64,000 nt of DNA from Tretioscincus oriximinensis (GCA_022410635.1 JAJVDF010000140.1:2171449-2235448); one strand, 5' to 3'. Shown: positions 45,425 to 56,640, counted from the first letter of the stretch. The notes: generated by a model not told the origin, from the sequence alone. Numbers and translations: made by a program.

Positions 45425-46190
45425 ACNTTAGGCTGGATCAGGTCTAGCAAGAGGGTCCAATAGCACGTTAAAGATTTAAAAGAAAAAAAGTTGGCAGCAA
45501 GAGCTTTCATAGACTTGAACTGCATCCAGACAAGAGTGACTCTATGAGGGGCACAGTCACATGGATTAACGACAGCCCCATTATGGTCACACTATATAGG
45601 TTGGTTATAGTTCTTCAATTCATGGCACATTTCCCCACCTAAATATCACTATAACCTACATTCTGGACACTATACATGCTCAGGGCCACGTCGGAAGCAA
45701 CAATGGCTAGACACATGTGTAGGAGTTAGCACATATACACTTCCAGGTACTTTGCACAGGCGAGATACCTAGATTTATAAATCAAGTCAATGACAGTCCA
45801 AGCATTCCCCTTGTGGGAATGTTTGCCTAATATTCTGGAGGATCTTTCTCCAAAACACTGGTAACACTCATGATATGAAGTCAATCTAATTCTACTTCTG
45901 CTATTGTGGGCTCAGTTTCTGACCATAGTGGTCATTATACTGGGGAATGTGTCAGAATCAGGGGATTCGTATTAGTGCATCCTATGGCAGGTCCTGAATT
46001 CCAAGATATATCCTGGAATAACGCCCATGACAGATAGCAGACCCCCATTCTGAGATACATCCTGGGATAATGTCCAGCGTCGTCAGGGCCTGAGTCTATT
46101 TTTATGCATATGAAGAAGTTCTGCCAACTTTTTTCCTGTTAGCCTTTAAAGTGCTATTAGATTCACCCCCCTTTCTAGAAATAAAAGACA
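45425..46190. repeat. Split inverted-repeat element with an insertion
   Basis: TCCAATAGCACGTTAAAGAT, AAAAAAAGTTGGCAGCAAG and GAGCTTTCATAGACTTGAAC at the left are answered in inverse by TGAAGAAGTTCTGCCAACTT and CTTTAAAGTGCTATTAGATT at 46100-46175. This is the same family as 3965-4112. Roughly 540 bases between about 45548 and 46088 appear inserted. They include a CCAAGATATATCCTGGAATA and a TGAGATACATCCTGGGATAA phrase shared with the MITE fragments at 50630 and 56557. Confidence 0.55.
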
Positions 46191-46266
46191 TCTATGATTG
46201 CTGGAGATCTTATTGGATTTATCAGCAGCCAAACTAGATGATCTGAGAACCAAATAAACATACTAA

Positions 46267-46596
46267 TGCACCTCAATAAATTAGAATAACATTGGTAAGT
46301 TAATTTATATCAATAATTCAATTCAAGTAGTGAAACTCATAATACATACTTATCGCATACAAAGGGATCTATTTAATTTATTTCTNTTAATGTTGATTAT
46401 TGCGACTTCGATACTGACAGGGTTTTTACAATCCCAGAAAATTAGAATATTGTAAGAAAGTTCAGTATTGTAAATGACACACTCTGATCAGAAACGCTTT
46501 AGATCACTGTGTGTGTAATGAATCTGTATGAGTTTCACTACTTGAACNGAAATACGAAAATGATCTTTTCCATAATAATCTAATTTATTGAGGTAC
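46267..46596. mobile_element. Tc1-like non-autonomous element with nested inverted repeats
   Basis: The outer ends are CACCTCAATAAATTAGAATA and, as reverse complement, TACCTCAATAAATTAGATTA. Sub-terminal CAAGTAGTGAAACTCATA at about 46325 is inverted as TATGAGTTTCACTACTTG at about 46528. An internal CCCAGAAAATTAGAATATTG follows. The outer plus inner 'AAATTAGAATAT' layout matches, from memory, a Tc1/mariner family of fish and amphibians with long terminal repeats. Transposase is absent. The family identity is inference. Confidence 0.75.
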
Positions 46597-46671
46597 ACTC
46601 ATATATGAAACCAGCACAGTTGTTTACTCCTTCTCCTCTTGAATTGGCAGAGGGCAATCATGTCCATAGGG

Positions 46672-46969
46672 GAAAGAAGAAGAACTGGGTCCTTATACCC
46701 CGCTTTTCTCACCTTTCAGAGGGACTCAATGAGGCTTACATGGGTATTTTGTCCGAAGGCTTACATCCTATCTTCCCCACCAGGCTGTGGTGGTTCCCAT
46801 TTATCTATTTGCAGTCAGTTACAATTTCTTGCAATTTTTGCTTTCAAATACCTGGGTTGGCTAGAGCTACAGGCTAGTGGAAGGTGCTCACCCCTCCCCA
46901 GGTCTGGTTTCAAAACCCAATATCCCAGATGAGAGACCATTTCCTTAGCGACTGAGCCATTCATGCCTG
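46672..46969 (-). mobile_element. tRNA-derived SINE, antisense
   Basis: Tail AAGAAGAACTGGGTCCTTAT and CGCTTTTCTCACCTTTCAG first, body GTTGGCTAGAGCTACAGGCT, head complement TTAGCGACTGAGCCATTCAT and GCCTG at the right. Full length. Confidence 0.9.
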
Positions 46970-47339
46970 CTGAAAAAGAATTGGTTCTGCTACATTGAAG
47001 AATGGCTCTTTACAGAGATTGCAGAACAAAAAATTGGGAGAGGAAAACAAGCAGAAATAGAGGTAAAACACATTACCACTTGCATGCTCAAGAAAGCAAA
47101 GCTTCAGAATAGTCTTTAAGATCAAAACTGATATGGTAAAATTCTACAAAGCGAAATTCTGCCCAAACGTATATAGAGGACCAGTAAGTGTACTAGGAAA
47201 CACGCACATGCTTGTGCAGTCTAAATAAGACCCCTTCCAGGACTTTCATTAGACTGTTCTGGTATGCAGCAGGAAAGCTTCTGCTAAGCTTGCTGATCTA
47301 ATATATTGACCAATGCAAAAATTACTCAAATATCCCAAA

Positions 47340-47415
47340 GAACAGTAAGCAATAGGTGGGCCACGGTGTAAGACAGAATGCTGGACTAGAAAGGCTTCTC
47401 TTATATTCTTATGCA
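47340..47415 (+). mobile_element. CR1 LINE 3' end, short
   Basis: GGTGGGCCACGGTGTAAGAC, GAATGCTGGACTAGAAAGGC and TTCTCTTATATTCTTATG. It lies about 310 bases left of the long antisense CR1, in opposite orientation. Confidence 0.65.
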
Positions 47416-47726
47416 CAGTAACCATGTAAAGCATCAAAGATGAAAATGGTGAAGGACAGCNGAGTAAAAATTCTGTTCAAACAAAGTGGCTTTTGGAAGA
47501 GGGATACATGATTTGCAGGGGAAAAAAATATGTCATTTTTATTACAGTCCACATCTGTTGCTTCACCAGTCGATAGCATTAAAGAACTTAAGTCTCCGCA
47601 TAATATTTCTCCTATCGCTTAATTATCCCTATACTTTTCTGACAAATATGTGGGTATTTTCTTTGATGTCTGGCACACTATTATGGTACTCAACAAAAAT
47701 GTCCTAATATTGGTGTGGCCAGGGTT

Positions 47727-50455
47727 AGGAACATAAGAACATAAGAAGAGCCATACTGGATTGGGCCACAGCCCATCTAGTCCAGCATTTTGTGTCACAC
47801 AGAGGCCCACCAGATGCACTTGGGCAGTCCGAACAGAGGAAAGCAAAATATGCTCCTGTTCATTACTCTCTGCAAATGGCATTTCAGGAGCACTACCTGT
47901 TGCTCCATCCTGGAGGCAGCATCCAGGCACCCATCCTAGTACCCATTTATACCCTTGGTGTCCATAAACCTGTCTAGTCCTGTCTTGAAGCCATCCAAAC
48001 TGTTAGCTACCACCTCTTCAGNAAGTAAATTCCACAGACCGATGACCCTCTGGGTGATAAAATACTTTCATGCATTCTCACTTTTCTACCCATCAGTTTT
48101 AAGGAGTGCCCTCTGGTCCTTGTGTTGTGTGATAGAGAAAACATTTTTCTCTATTTAACCTATCCATTCCATGCATGATTTTGTACACTTCAATCAGATC
48201 ACCTCTCAAACGTCACCTTTTGAGGCTGAAGAGGACCAGACGTTGCAGCCTGACTTCATAAGGGAAGTGCTCCAAACCCTTGATCATTCTTGTTGCCCTT
48301 TTCTGCATCTTCTCTAGTTCCACAGTATCCCTCTTGAGATGTGGTGACCAGGATTGAACATAGTATTCCAAATGTGGCCACACAGATTAATGAGACAAAA
48401 CAACATTTGCTGACTTGTTTTTGATTCCTTTCCTAATTATCCCCAAAATGGAATTTGCCTTTTTTGCTGCTGCTGCACACTGGATTGACATCTTCATTGA
48501 ATTGTCCACCAACACTCCAAGATCCTTTTCTTGCTCAGTCACAGAAAGCATGGTTCCCTTCAGTTGGTAGGAGTAATTGGAGTTCTTTGCNCCAATGTGC
48601 ATGACCTTGCACTTGCTTGAAGTGCATTTGTCACTTTGATGCCCACTCACCCAATTTCAATAGATAACTCTTAAGTGCCTTACAATTATTTTCAGTTTCC
48701 ACTACCCTGAGCAGTTTAGTGTCATCAGAGAACTTGGCTACTTCATTATTTACCTCAGCATCCAGATTGTTTATGAATATACTGAAAAGCAAAGTCCACT
48801 TCTTACCTCTTTCCACTCAGAGAACTGTCCATTTATTACTATCCTCTGTTTTGTATCTTTTAGCCAGTTTCTAATCCAGGACAAGTGAGTGTGGAGCTTT
48901 TTAGGAGCCTTTGATGAGGGTCTTTACCAAAAGCCTTCAGAAAATCTAGATAGACAATATCAACTGGATCCCCTTTATCTACATGTTTGTTAACACCCCC
49001 AAAGAATTTTAGCACGTTAGTAAGGCATGATTTATCCTTGCAGAAACCATGTTGAGTTTCATTCAGCAGTGTGTGCTTCTCCATGTGTTTAGTAATTTTG
49101 TCCTTAATTATGGTTTCCAACACTTTTACCTGGAACTGATGTTAAATTAATGGGTCTATAATTTCCGGGATCCTTTTTTGAAGATTGGTGTTACATTAGC
49201 TACCCTCCTGAGTTCCTTAAGAATTCTTAGATGAATGCCATCTGGCTCTGGGGATTTATTAATTTTCAGCTTATTAAGGCTAGCAAGGACCTCTTCCCTT
49301 GTTATCTCTATTCTGCTTAATTCCTCTGGTGTTTTTCCTGAGAAAACTAAATCTGTTGCGGGTAAATACCCTCTGTCTTCTTCAGTGAAAACTGAAGCAA
49401 AAAATTCATTTAACTTCTCTGCAATCTCCACATCCTCCTTGATTATCCCTTTTTGTCCATTGCTGTCTAGTGGTCTGACTGGTTTCCTGGTAGGATTTTT
49501 ATTTCTAATATGTTTGAAAAAGTCTTTATTATTTCTTTTAATATTCTTTGTAATGTGCTCCTTTAAGTTTTTCTTCGCATCCCTGACTACAACCTTGCAT
49601 TTGGTTGCCACAATTTGTGCTCCCTTCTGTTCTCCTCACTAGGATAAGCCTTCCACTTTTTAAATGAGTTTCTCTTCATTCTAATGACTTCCCTTACTGA
49701 AGTGGTAAGCCATACAGGTGTCCTTTTGGACTTGGCGGATCCCTTTCTTCTCTTGGGAATGCATTTCATTTGAGCTTCCAATATTGTGTTTGCAAACAAT
49801 TTCCATGCTTTTTGAAGGGACTGGACTTTTCTTACTTTTCCTTTTAATTTTCTTTTTACCATTTTCCTCATTTTGGGAAAATTTNCNCTGNGAAAGTTGA
49901 AGGTTTCTNTGTTAGAACTGCTTGACAATTTTCAAGCTGAAAGATATTGTATTGTAGTCACTGTTTCCTATGGGATCAGTTACAGTTACATCTTGTATCA
50001 GGTCCTGTTCATTACTTAGGACTAAATCCAGGATTCTCTTGCCCCTGGTTGGTTCTAAAACCACTTGCTCTAGGAAGCAATCAGTTAACATGTCTAAGAA
50101 TTTTATTTCTTTTTCAAGAGTTGAACAAGTGATTGTCCAATCAATGTGTGGATAGTTGAAGTCTCCCATTATTACTACCCTTCCCTTTTGGGAAGCTTCA
50201 ATGACCTCATGCTTCAAATAAGTATTGCTTTCAGACTTGTTTTCTTATCTGGTAATGTTATCCACAGCGCTTCTGTGGTTGGTTCTTATTCACTTGGAAA
50301 TTCAAGTTTGTAGGATTCAACCTCTTCTTTAATGTACAAGGCTACACCACAACTAGGTCTCCCTTTCCTATCTTTTCTGTATTGTTTATAACCTGGTATT
50401 ACTGTATTCCATTGGTTTTCTTCTGTCCATGAGGTTTTAGTTTGATATTATTGTT
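47727..50455 (-). mobile_element. CR1 LINE, long copy with endonuclease and reverse transcriptase, antisense
   Basis: On the minus strand, from right to left: endonuclease (GYKQYRKDRKGRPSCGVALY near 50400-50345, then VVIMGDFNYPHIDWTI near 50150-50185), a linker rich in basic residues (49590-49900), RT fingers (INKSPEPDGIHLRILKELRR, VTPIFKKGS), LLNETQHGFCKDKSCLTNVL, IVYLDFLKAFGKDPHQRLL, then LLFSIFINNLDAEVNNEVAK with FSDDTKLL, thumb, and a 3'UTR ending in the (TTCTTATG)n array at 47727-47750. The GVPQGS box is deleted, the usual FADD is FSDD, and several frameshifts break the frame, so it is dead. The 5' end is truncated in the endonuclease. Confidence 0.96.
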
Positions 50456-50629
50456 AAGCCAACTAATTGGACACATTAGGCATTTACTGGATACATCTGG
50501 TAGTTTGGACTTTTTGGATGCCTAAAAGAAAACCAACCCGTAGCAACACATCTTGTATTAGTCTAATTATCCAGCTCCCCTGGTCCTCTCCTAATTATCT
50601 TCCACACTACACGCTACTCTGGGATTTTT

Positions 50630-50790
50630 CTCATGGGAGCAGTCTACCATCCACATACTAGTGCACANAATGGCAGACCCCTGCCACAGACTGCACTTAC
50701 ACATGGGTAGCAGTCCCTTATTCAAAGATATATCCTGAATAAGGCCCAGTGCAAAAATGAACCCTGTTAGTTTCAGAGAATTGCTCTTAA
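50630..50790. repeat. Degenerate MITE of the 53418 family
   Basis: GCAGTCTACCATCCACATAC, TAGTGCACANAATGGCAGAC and GATATATCCTGAATAAGGCC match the word set of the 53418-53604 element. Terminal repeats are not clear. Confidence 0.4.
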
Positions 50791-50854
50791 AGCTTTTAGC
50801 ACAAGTGTGAACAGTCAAAGGCTGACACAGTACCCTCAGCCTGTTATTTTAAGC

Positions 50855-51186
50855 AAACTGAGGGGAGAGATTCATATTCTCTGTCTATTTATATTACATC
50901 AAAAAAGGACAGCAACCAGCCTGAACAGTTTTAAGAAAGGACTAGACAAATTTGCGGCGGTTAAGTGTATCACTGGCTACCAGAATAGACATACAGACAC
51001 TGTCTCCAGAACAGAGAGTTAGGAAGGATTCCTATAAATACCATTTACAGAGAGTTGAGTGAGTGAAGATGTTGCTTCCTTCTTCTGCTAGAGATGCACA
51101 GGAAACATTGGTGGGCCACTGTGTGGGACGGAATGTTGAACTAGATGGGCTGTAGCCCAATTCAACAGGACTCACATTCTCATAGA
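50855..51186 (+). mobile_element. CR1 LINE 3' region, sense
   Basis: TTTTAAGAAAGGACTAGACA, TATCACTGGCTACCAGAATA, TTCCTATAAATACCATTTAC, TGAACTAGATGGGCTGTAGC and ACTCACATTCTCATAG follow CR1 3' order. It lies just beyond the likely end of the SPOP 3'UTR and opposes the gene. Confidence 0.8.
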
Positions 51187-52587
51187 AGAGGAGCAAGTGA
51201 TCAAGTGGAATCCTATATCAGATAATTTTCCAAACTGTTTTTTACAGAACTACCAACAGTGATGAACGCTTTGACTAATGAACAAAAAGAAAAGAAAAAG
51301 AAAAAGACAAGTAGAAAAGAAACCAGACAGATAAAACTAAATCTGATTTGGAGAAAAGAGATCTTTTAAAATTGGAAAGAAAAGTCAAGACGATAAAGAC
51401 AGAACACACAGTACAAAAGAGTAATTATATTTCAAAAAAAGAAAAGGAAAAGAAAAAAAAGCTTTACCAGCTGTTTTGGAATTTTTTTTCTATGCAAGAA
51501 AACTTGCTTAGAATATTACGGGACCAGATCATCTACAAACCAGTAAATTGGTACAAACACGCAGTAAGAATCATTTTAGCAAACTCAGAACAAGGAACAT
51601 TTGACACAGTATTCATGAACAATAAAATTTCTTTTTTGAAAAACATAAAAGATCAGAGCATGTGAAGGAATCACAGGAGTTAAAATGGGGGTGGGGATGG
51701 GGGGCTAAAGCAGGGGTAGATAGATACCAGAAGAACAAAATTCCCACGATATCTGAACATGTAACCATTGTTCTTGGACAGTCAATTTCAAGTAACAAAT
51801 ATCACCAACAGTTCCTGAAAGCATGTGATGGCTACCTCCAACCACACTGCCCAGGGAACGGATAATCACAAAGTCCCACTCTCTTTCTGCAATGGAGAGA
51901 TTCTCTTCTCTTCCTATTTGCCATTCATGTACAAGTGCTACCAAGAGAGACCATCACCTCATGGCTTGGGTGGCAAATGCAGGCTTTTCCCAAGATGGCG
52001 AGAAGGTTCGTTTCTTATTCAGAAGTCTGGCTATATATTCCACGGAGGCTCCTGCTAGCGAGCTTCATGACATCAAAGCAAACTCCTTCTCTTTCAGTTC
52101 CAATTTCCAAGGTGACACAGAACATCCACTTTGCTCCGCTTCTTGTTCTGTTCTGTCAGGTGCAGAGGCCATTTTTGTTGTCTCTCTTCTTGCCTTAAAG
52201 TTCACTTATCATTGGTGGGACCTATTGTTGTGGGTCGGCACCTGGCCAACCTCTATAAGTTCTTGACTCAGCCAAATCAAAGGGAAACACACAGACAATG
52301 CAGCAACAGGGATATAGTAGCCTCAACAGCCCCCTTTACCCAAAGTCTTCCCCTCCCCCATTAGTCCCCAAGTTTACTTGGTGCCAATTTGCTTTTGTTT
52401 TAGAAGTCTGCATTTCCCAAAGCAGTCTTTCCCCCGCCCCCACCCCCCACAACAGAGTAAAAAGCTCCACAGGTTGCATCGTCTACCTGGTGGTCAAGGT
52501 TGGAGAAGCAACTGCTCTTGTTGCTACTTTCATCTTTTTAAAAAAAGAAACACACACACGCGCAGAGTTGTGCAGTGGGGTCCAGCC
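51187..52587 (-). other. SPOP: SPOP 3'UTR (extent estimated)
   Basis: Sequence following the SPOP stop codon on the minus strand. It is free of recognisable repeats, unlike everything around it, which suggests conservation. It holds GTGTGTGTG runs right after the stop, a G-rich block at 52431-52450, and long U-rich stretches near 51290-51500. I find no AATAAA or ATTAAA on the minus strand between 51187 and 52587, so the cleavage site is not fixed and the left limit is a guess from repeat content. Open frames here on the plus strand are not genes. Confidence 0.6.
52431..52450 (-). promoter_or_regulatory. G-quadruplex-prone block in SPOP 3'UTR
   Basis: On the mRNA strand this reads GTGGGGGGTGGGGGCGGGGG, three runs of five to six G separated by single bases, enough for a stable RNA quadruplex in principle. 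It lies about 140 bases after the stop codon. Role unproven. Confidence 0.5.
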
Positions 52588-52758
<171 letters not shown>

Positions 52759-53417
52759 TCAGCGTATTAAAGAGAAAAGGCAAAAGACTTTCAGGTATAG
52801 GGCNGGGTATAAGTATAAATAAATAAAAATTTGCAACCGATTAAAATAACTGCGCTGGGATTTCTAGGTGTCACTGAAATATCTTCCCAATCCCCTGAAA
52901 GTGACTAAGATTAATTATGTGGTAATTTTCAGAAATATAGTCAAAAGAAGCAACCATATATACTTGCATATAGAGAGTTTTTCAGCACATTTTTATGCTG
53001 AAAAAGCCCCCCTCGCTTTATATTAAGGTCTTGCCATTCTGCCTTTAAGAAGAAACCTCCTTCTTACTGTTTTCTGCTTCCCTGCTGCTGAACTCCCAAG
53101 TGGCTGAAGGTGGGGGGGGGGGGAGAGAGAGGAAAGATTAGGGAAAGAACAAATCTTCCTCCATGAAGGACTCCACCCCACAGCCACTTATTGTACCGGT
53201 GTTGCTGTCTGGAGAAGGGAAGGAACTGCCCTTTGGTGCTTTTTCCAGCCATTGACCCCTCCCCTCTCTCTCAGCAGCAAGGTCCAGCCCAGATGATGAA
53301 GGACAAAAGAAGCCTCAAGCCTCGGAGGGTGATTTTTAAAACTTTTTTATTCCCCTGTTTTTCCTCGCCAGAGCAGTCTCCCTTTTCCTTTTTTAACGAG
53401 CTTGGCCATCGACATTC

Positions 53418-53604
53418 AGGGGCTGCCATAGTCTACACTAGCATGTGGATGGCAGACACCAATTCTGAGGTCTAGCACAGAATAAAGCGCAAAGGGGAAA
53501 GGGACTTAAAAACAACTAAAGTCCCCACTGAGCCTTATTCTGGGCTGTATCTCAGTACAGATCTGGGCGATCCATATGTACCTGTGTAGACTATGACAGC
53601 CCCT
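53418..53604. mobile_element. MITE with 26-bp terminal inverted repeats
   Basis: The left end GGGGCTGCCATAGTCTACAC and the reverse complement of the right end, GGGGCTGTCATAGTCTACAC, are nearly identical, continuing into GCATGTGGATGG / GGTACATATGG. Length about 187. The interior has ATTCTGAGGTCTAGCACAGA and AGCCTTATTCTGGGCTGTAT as a second, inner inverted pair. Immediately to the right, 53605-53700 repeats the inner words once more (GATGGCAGGTTCCAATTCTG). Confidence 0.8.
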
Positions 53605-53950
53605 TGGGTCTGCTAAAGTCCACCCTTGCATGTAAGATGGCAGGTTCCAATTCTGAGGCCAGCCCTGAATCTTTATTGGGGACAGCCAGGATCTTAAATC
53701 AACAAGGTCTAAAAGCTTTGTCTGCTTATGTATGAATGGTAGTGATACTACAAATTGTGTTTTTATATAATGGAGATTCCTATATTTATATGATATGTTC
53801 ATTTTATAGTGATATACATATTAAATACCTGATGGATTTATAGTTTCCAGTTTTATGGGTGTCAGTTGTATTTCTGTTGTTTTTCTGTGCTATTTTTTCC
53901 TGATGACAAGAATCCATTTAAAAGCTTGACTGCCCAAGCTGTGGCATCAG

Positions 53951-54126
53951 CAGCAGTAAAAATGTGAAAAATATGAAACAGGAATTATTGTGCTTGCAAT
54001 GGGGCATGCTGGGAACTCTAGTCCAAGCAGCAGGCAGCTTTTTCTGCCCAGCCTATGCAGGGTCTTGCTGTCCTATAGACTACAGTTCCCAGCTTTCACT
54101 GCCCACACAGGAAACATTTTTGCTGC
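53951..54126. mobile_element. Foldback MITE containing 'actacagttcccagc'
   Basis: GCAGTAAAAATGTGAAAAAT pairs with ACACAGGAAACATTTTTGCT, and GGCATGCTGGGAACTCTAGT with AGACTACAGTTCCCAGCTTT. The arms surround a loop of about 50 bases. Confidence 0.75.
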
Positions 54127-54429
54127 TTGAAGCCACCTGCTGAAGGTTAAAGAAGCTAAATTAGTGTCCATCTCCTGAAGCTACCATCATCGACTCCCAG
54201 CCACCCCAGTGTGAGAGGCTGGGCCTGGCTGGTGGAGCCCCTGCAACAACAGAGGATTGCAGCTTCGCAGGAGCAGGACTAGGACAGCCGACAGCCACTT
54301 CAACACTTGTGGCTCCAAAGACCCTGAGAGGCTCCTGNTGGAAGGCTTGTCTCCTGCTTGAAGCCACCTGCTAAAGCCACCATCATCATATCTGTGGCAC
54401 CCGTAGAGCACCCTGGTATTCTGGGGAGT

Positions 54430-56110
54430 TAAGGGCAATGAAACAGCAAGGCCGACGGCTGGAGTGCAGGTGGCGTAAATCCCAACAAGAGTCTGACCAA
54501 ACACAGGTTAGAGTACATTATCGTGCCTACCAGGTGGTGGTGGTGGCAGCGAAAAGGAACTATTTCTCTGCTACCATTGCGTCCTTGAGTAGTTGTGCAG
54601 CAGAGCTCTTTCGAGTGGTAAATGGCCTGATAAGATCCAGCCCGAGAGTGCAAGGGCAAAGGCCATCCAATATCTGCTGTGACAAATTTGCAAGACACTT
54701 TGAGGGCAAAGTTGCTCAGATTCGTGTGGAATTGGATGCCACTCTTGTGAATAGCTAGGAGGAAGTGTCCAGAGAACCTCTGATCCTGTTATCTTAGATC
54801 AGTTTAAATTGTTGTGCCCTGATGATGTGGACAAGCTGTTTGTTGGGGTTCGGCCAACATATTGCCCTCTGGATCCTTGCCCTTCCTGGCTGGTAAAAGC
54901 CAGTTGGCAGGGTATGACCGGGTGGGTCCAGGCAATAGTGAATGCTTCTTTGAGGGATGCAGTGGTTCTGCTGGCTCTTAAAGAGGCGGTGGTGCACCCT
55001 CTCCTCAAGAGATCTTCCCTGGACCCAGAAGACTTAAACAACTACCACCCAGTGGCCAACATACACTTCCTGGGCAAGGTTCTGGAGAGGGCCGTGGCTG
55101 TTCAACTGCAGGCATGCTGGGAAGAAACGGATTATCTAGATCCATTTCAATCTGGCTTTNGGCCGGGTCATAGCATGGAAATTGCCTTGGTCGCCCTGGT
55201 TGATGACCTTTTCCAGGAGAGGGACAGGGACAATACATCNCTTTTGGTCCTCCTGGACCTCTCAGCGGTATCCTCCTGGGGAGGCTGAGGAGTTAAGGAG
55301 TTGGTGGCAAGGCATTGCAGTGGTTCCGCTCCTATCTCCAAGGCCGNCTCCAGAGAGTGGTGGTGGAGGAGTCTTGCTCGACAACCTGGGAGCTCACTTG
55401 TGGGGTTCCTCAGGGTTCGATCCTCTCTCCCATGCTGTTCAATATCTTTATGAAGCCACTGGGAGAGGTCATCAGGAGATTTAGTGTGAAGTGTCATCAA
55501 TACGCAGATGACACTCAGCTCTATCTCTCTGTTCCATCTGAATCAGGAGAGGCAGTTGAAGTGCTCCACAGATGCCTGGAGGCAGTGATGGGCTGGTTGG
55601 GGGCCAACAAGTTGAAGCTGAATCCAGACAAGATGNAGGTGCTGTGTGTCTCTTCATCCCGGGTCCGTGAAGTGAGTAGGCACCCTGTCCTGAATGGGGT
55701 TGAATTGCCCTATAAGAGACGGGTGAGAAATCTAGGGGTTCTTCTGGATCCTTCGCTGACACTTGAAGATCAGGTGGAGGNGGTGGCCAGGAGTGCCTAT
55801 TTCCAGCTACGTCTAGTCCACAAGTTGCAGCCACTTCTGGTCAAGGATGATTTGGCCACACTGATCCACGCTTTGGTAACTTCCAGGTTGGACTATTGTA
55901 ACGCACTCTATATGGAGCTGCCCTTGAAAACAGTTCGGAAGCTGCAGCTGGTGCAGAATGCAGCTGCTAGACTGCTGACCGAAACAGCTGGCCAGACACA
56001 CATCACGCCGGTCCTGAAAGAACTGCACTGGGTGCCAATTTGCTACCGAGCCCAATTCAAGGTATTAACTCTAACNTTTAAAGCCTTATGTAACTTGGGC
56101 CCCAAATATC
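54430..56110 (+). mobile_element. L2-clade LINE, reverse transcriptase, antisense to SPOP
   Basis: Plus-strand frames encode the post-endonuclease linker (KQQGRRLECRWRKSQQESDQ), RT fingers (EAVVHPLLKRSSLDPEDLNN, GKVLERAVAVQLQACWEE), PFQSGFXPGHSMEIALVALV, LLVLLDLSA, then HWFRSYLQG-like LQWFRSYLQG, CGVPQGSILSPMLFNIFMKP and the catalytic YADDTQLYLSVPSES, followed by the thumb (KLKLNPDKM, NLGVLLDPSLTLEDQVE, LIHALVTSRLDYCNALYMEL). About 20 codons around the AAFDTVDH box are deleted with a frameshift at 55270. The endonuclease is missing. The 3' end stops at a TAAATAAATAAA run. Otherwise the second frame of 269 codons is intact, so it is fairly young. Confidence 0.95.
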
Positions 56111-56556
56111 TAATAAATAAATAAATATAGGAAGTTGGCTCAGGGACTTGTCTATAATCAGATTACCTCTTTAATGTCATCTTTTGGAGCTGAAGAAGCC
56201 TAAATGTTGCAGCCTGATTTTGAGGGCATTCACCAATTTTTTCCCTCCATTCTTCCCCATAAGGGTAGCCCCCAACTCTGCTACATTTCTTCTGTTTAAA
56301 AGTGGTTTAAGTGGATTGAACAGGTATAAGCTATTCACTTTTTTAAAAAATCAAAAACATTTAACCTACTGATGCTTTAACTAATCTAATTTTATTGGTA
56401 TCTACTTTTATTTTGAAAATTACCAGTAGCTGCTGCATTTCCCAGGGTGTGTTTTTTTCTTTTTTGTGGTAAAATTAGGTACCTCCTCTTATATCTGGGT
56501 TGCCTTATACTCACGTATATTAGACTCTTTCTACATTATGTTTTGTTTCAAATGGG

Positions 56557-56640
56557 GCCTGTATTAGTCTGAACTAGAATGTGGATGACAGGGCGCTTGT
56601 CTAAGATATATATCCTAGAGTATTACCAGTGAAGAAAAGG
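56557..56640. repeat. Degenerate MITE of the 53418 family
   Basis: GCCTGTATTAGTCTGAACTA, GAATGTGGATGACAGG and AAGATATATATCCTAGAGTA parallel 53418-53604. No right terminal repeat. Confidence 0.4.

Larger units (their letters stand above)
52954..56526. mobile_element. DNA transposon ends separated by later insertions
   Basis: The left end CATATATACTTGCATATAGA with a TTTTTCAGCACATTTTTATG hairpin (52954-53040) and the right end TTTTGTGGTAAAATTAGGTA, TATATCTGGGTTGCCTTATA, CTCACGTATATTAG (56455-56526) correspond to the two ends of one vertebrate MITE-like family that I know from 'gtatatact...cttatactcg' type consensus. Between them lie a MITE, a foldback element and an L2. Whether both ends came from one insertion is inference. 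Confidence 0.5.
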
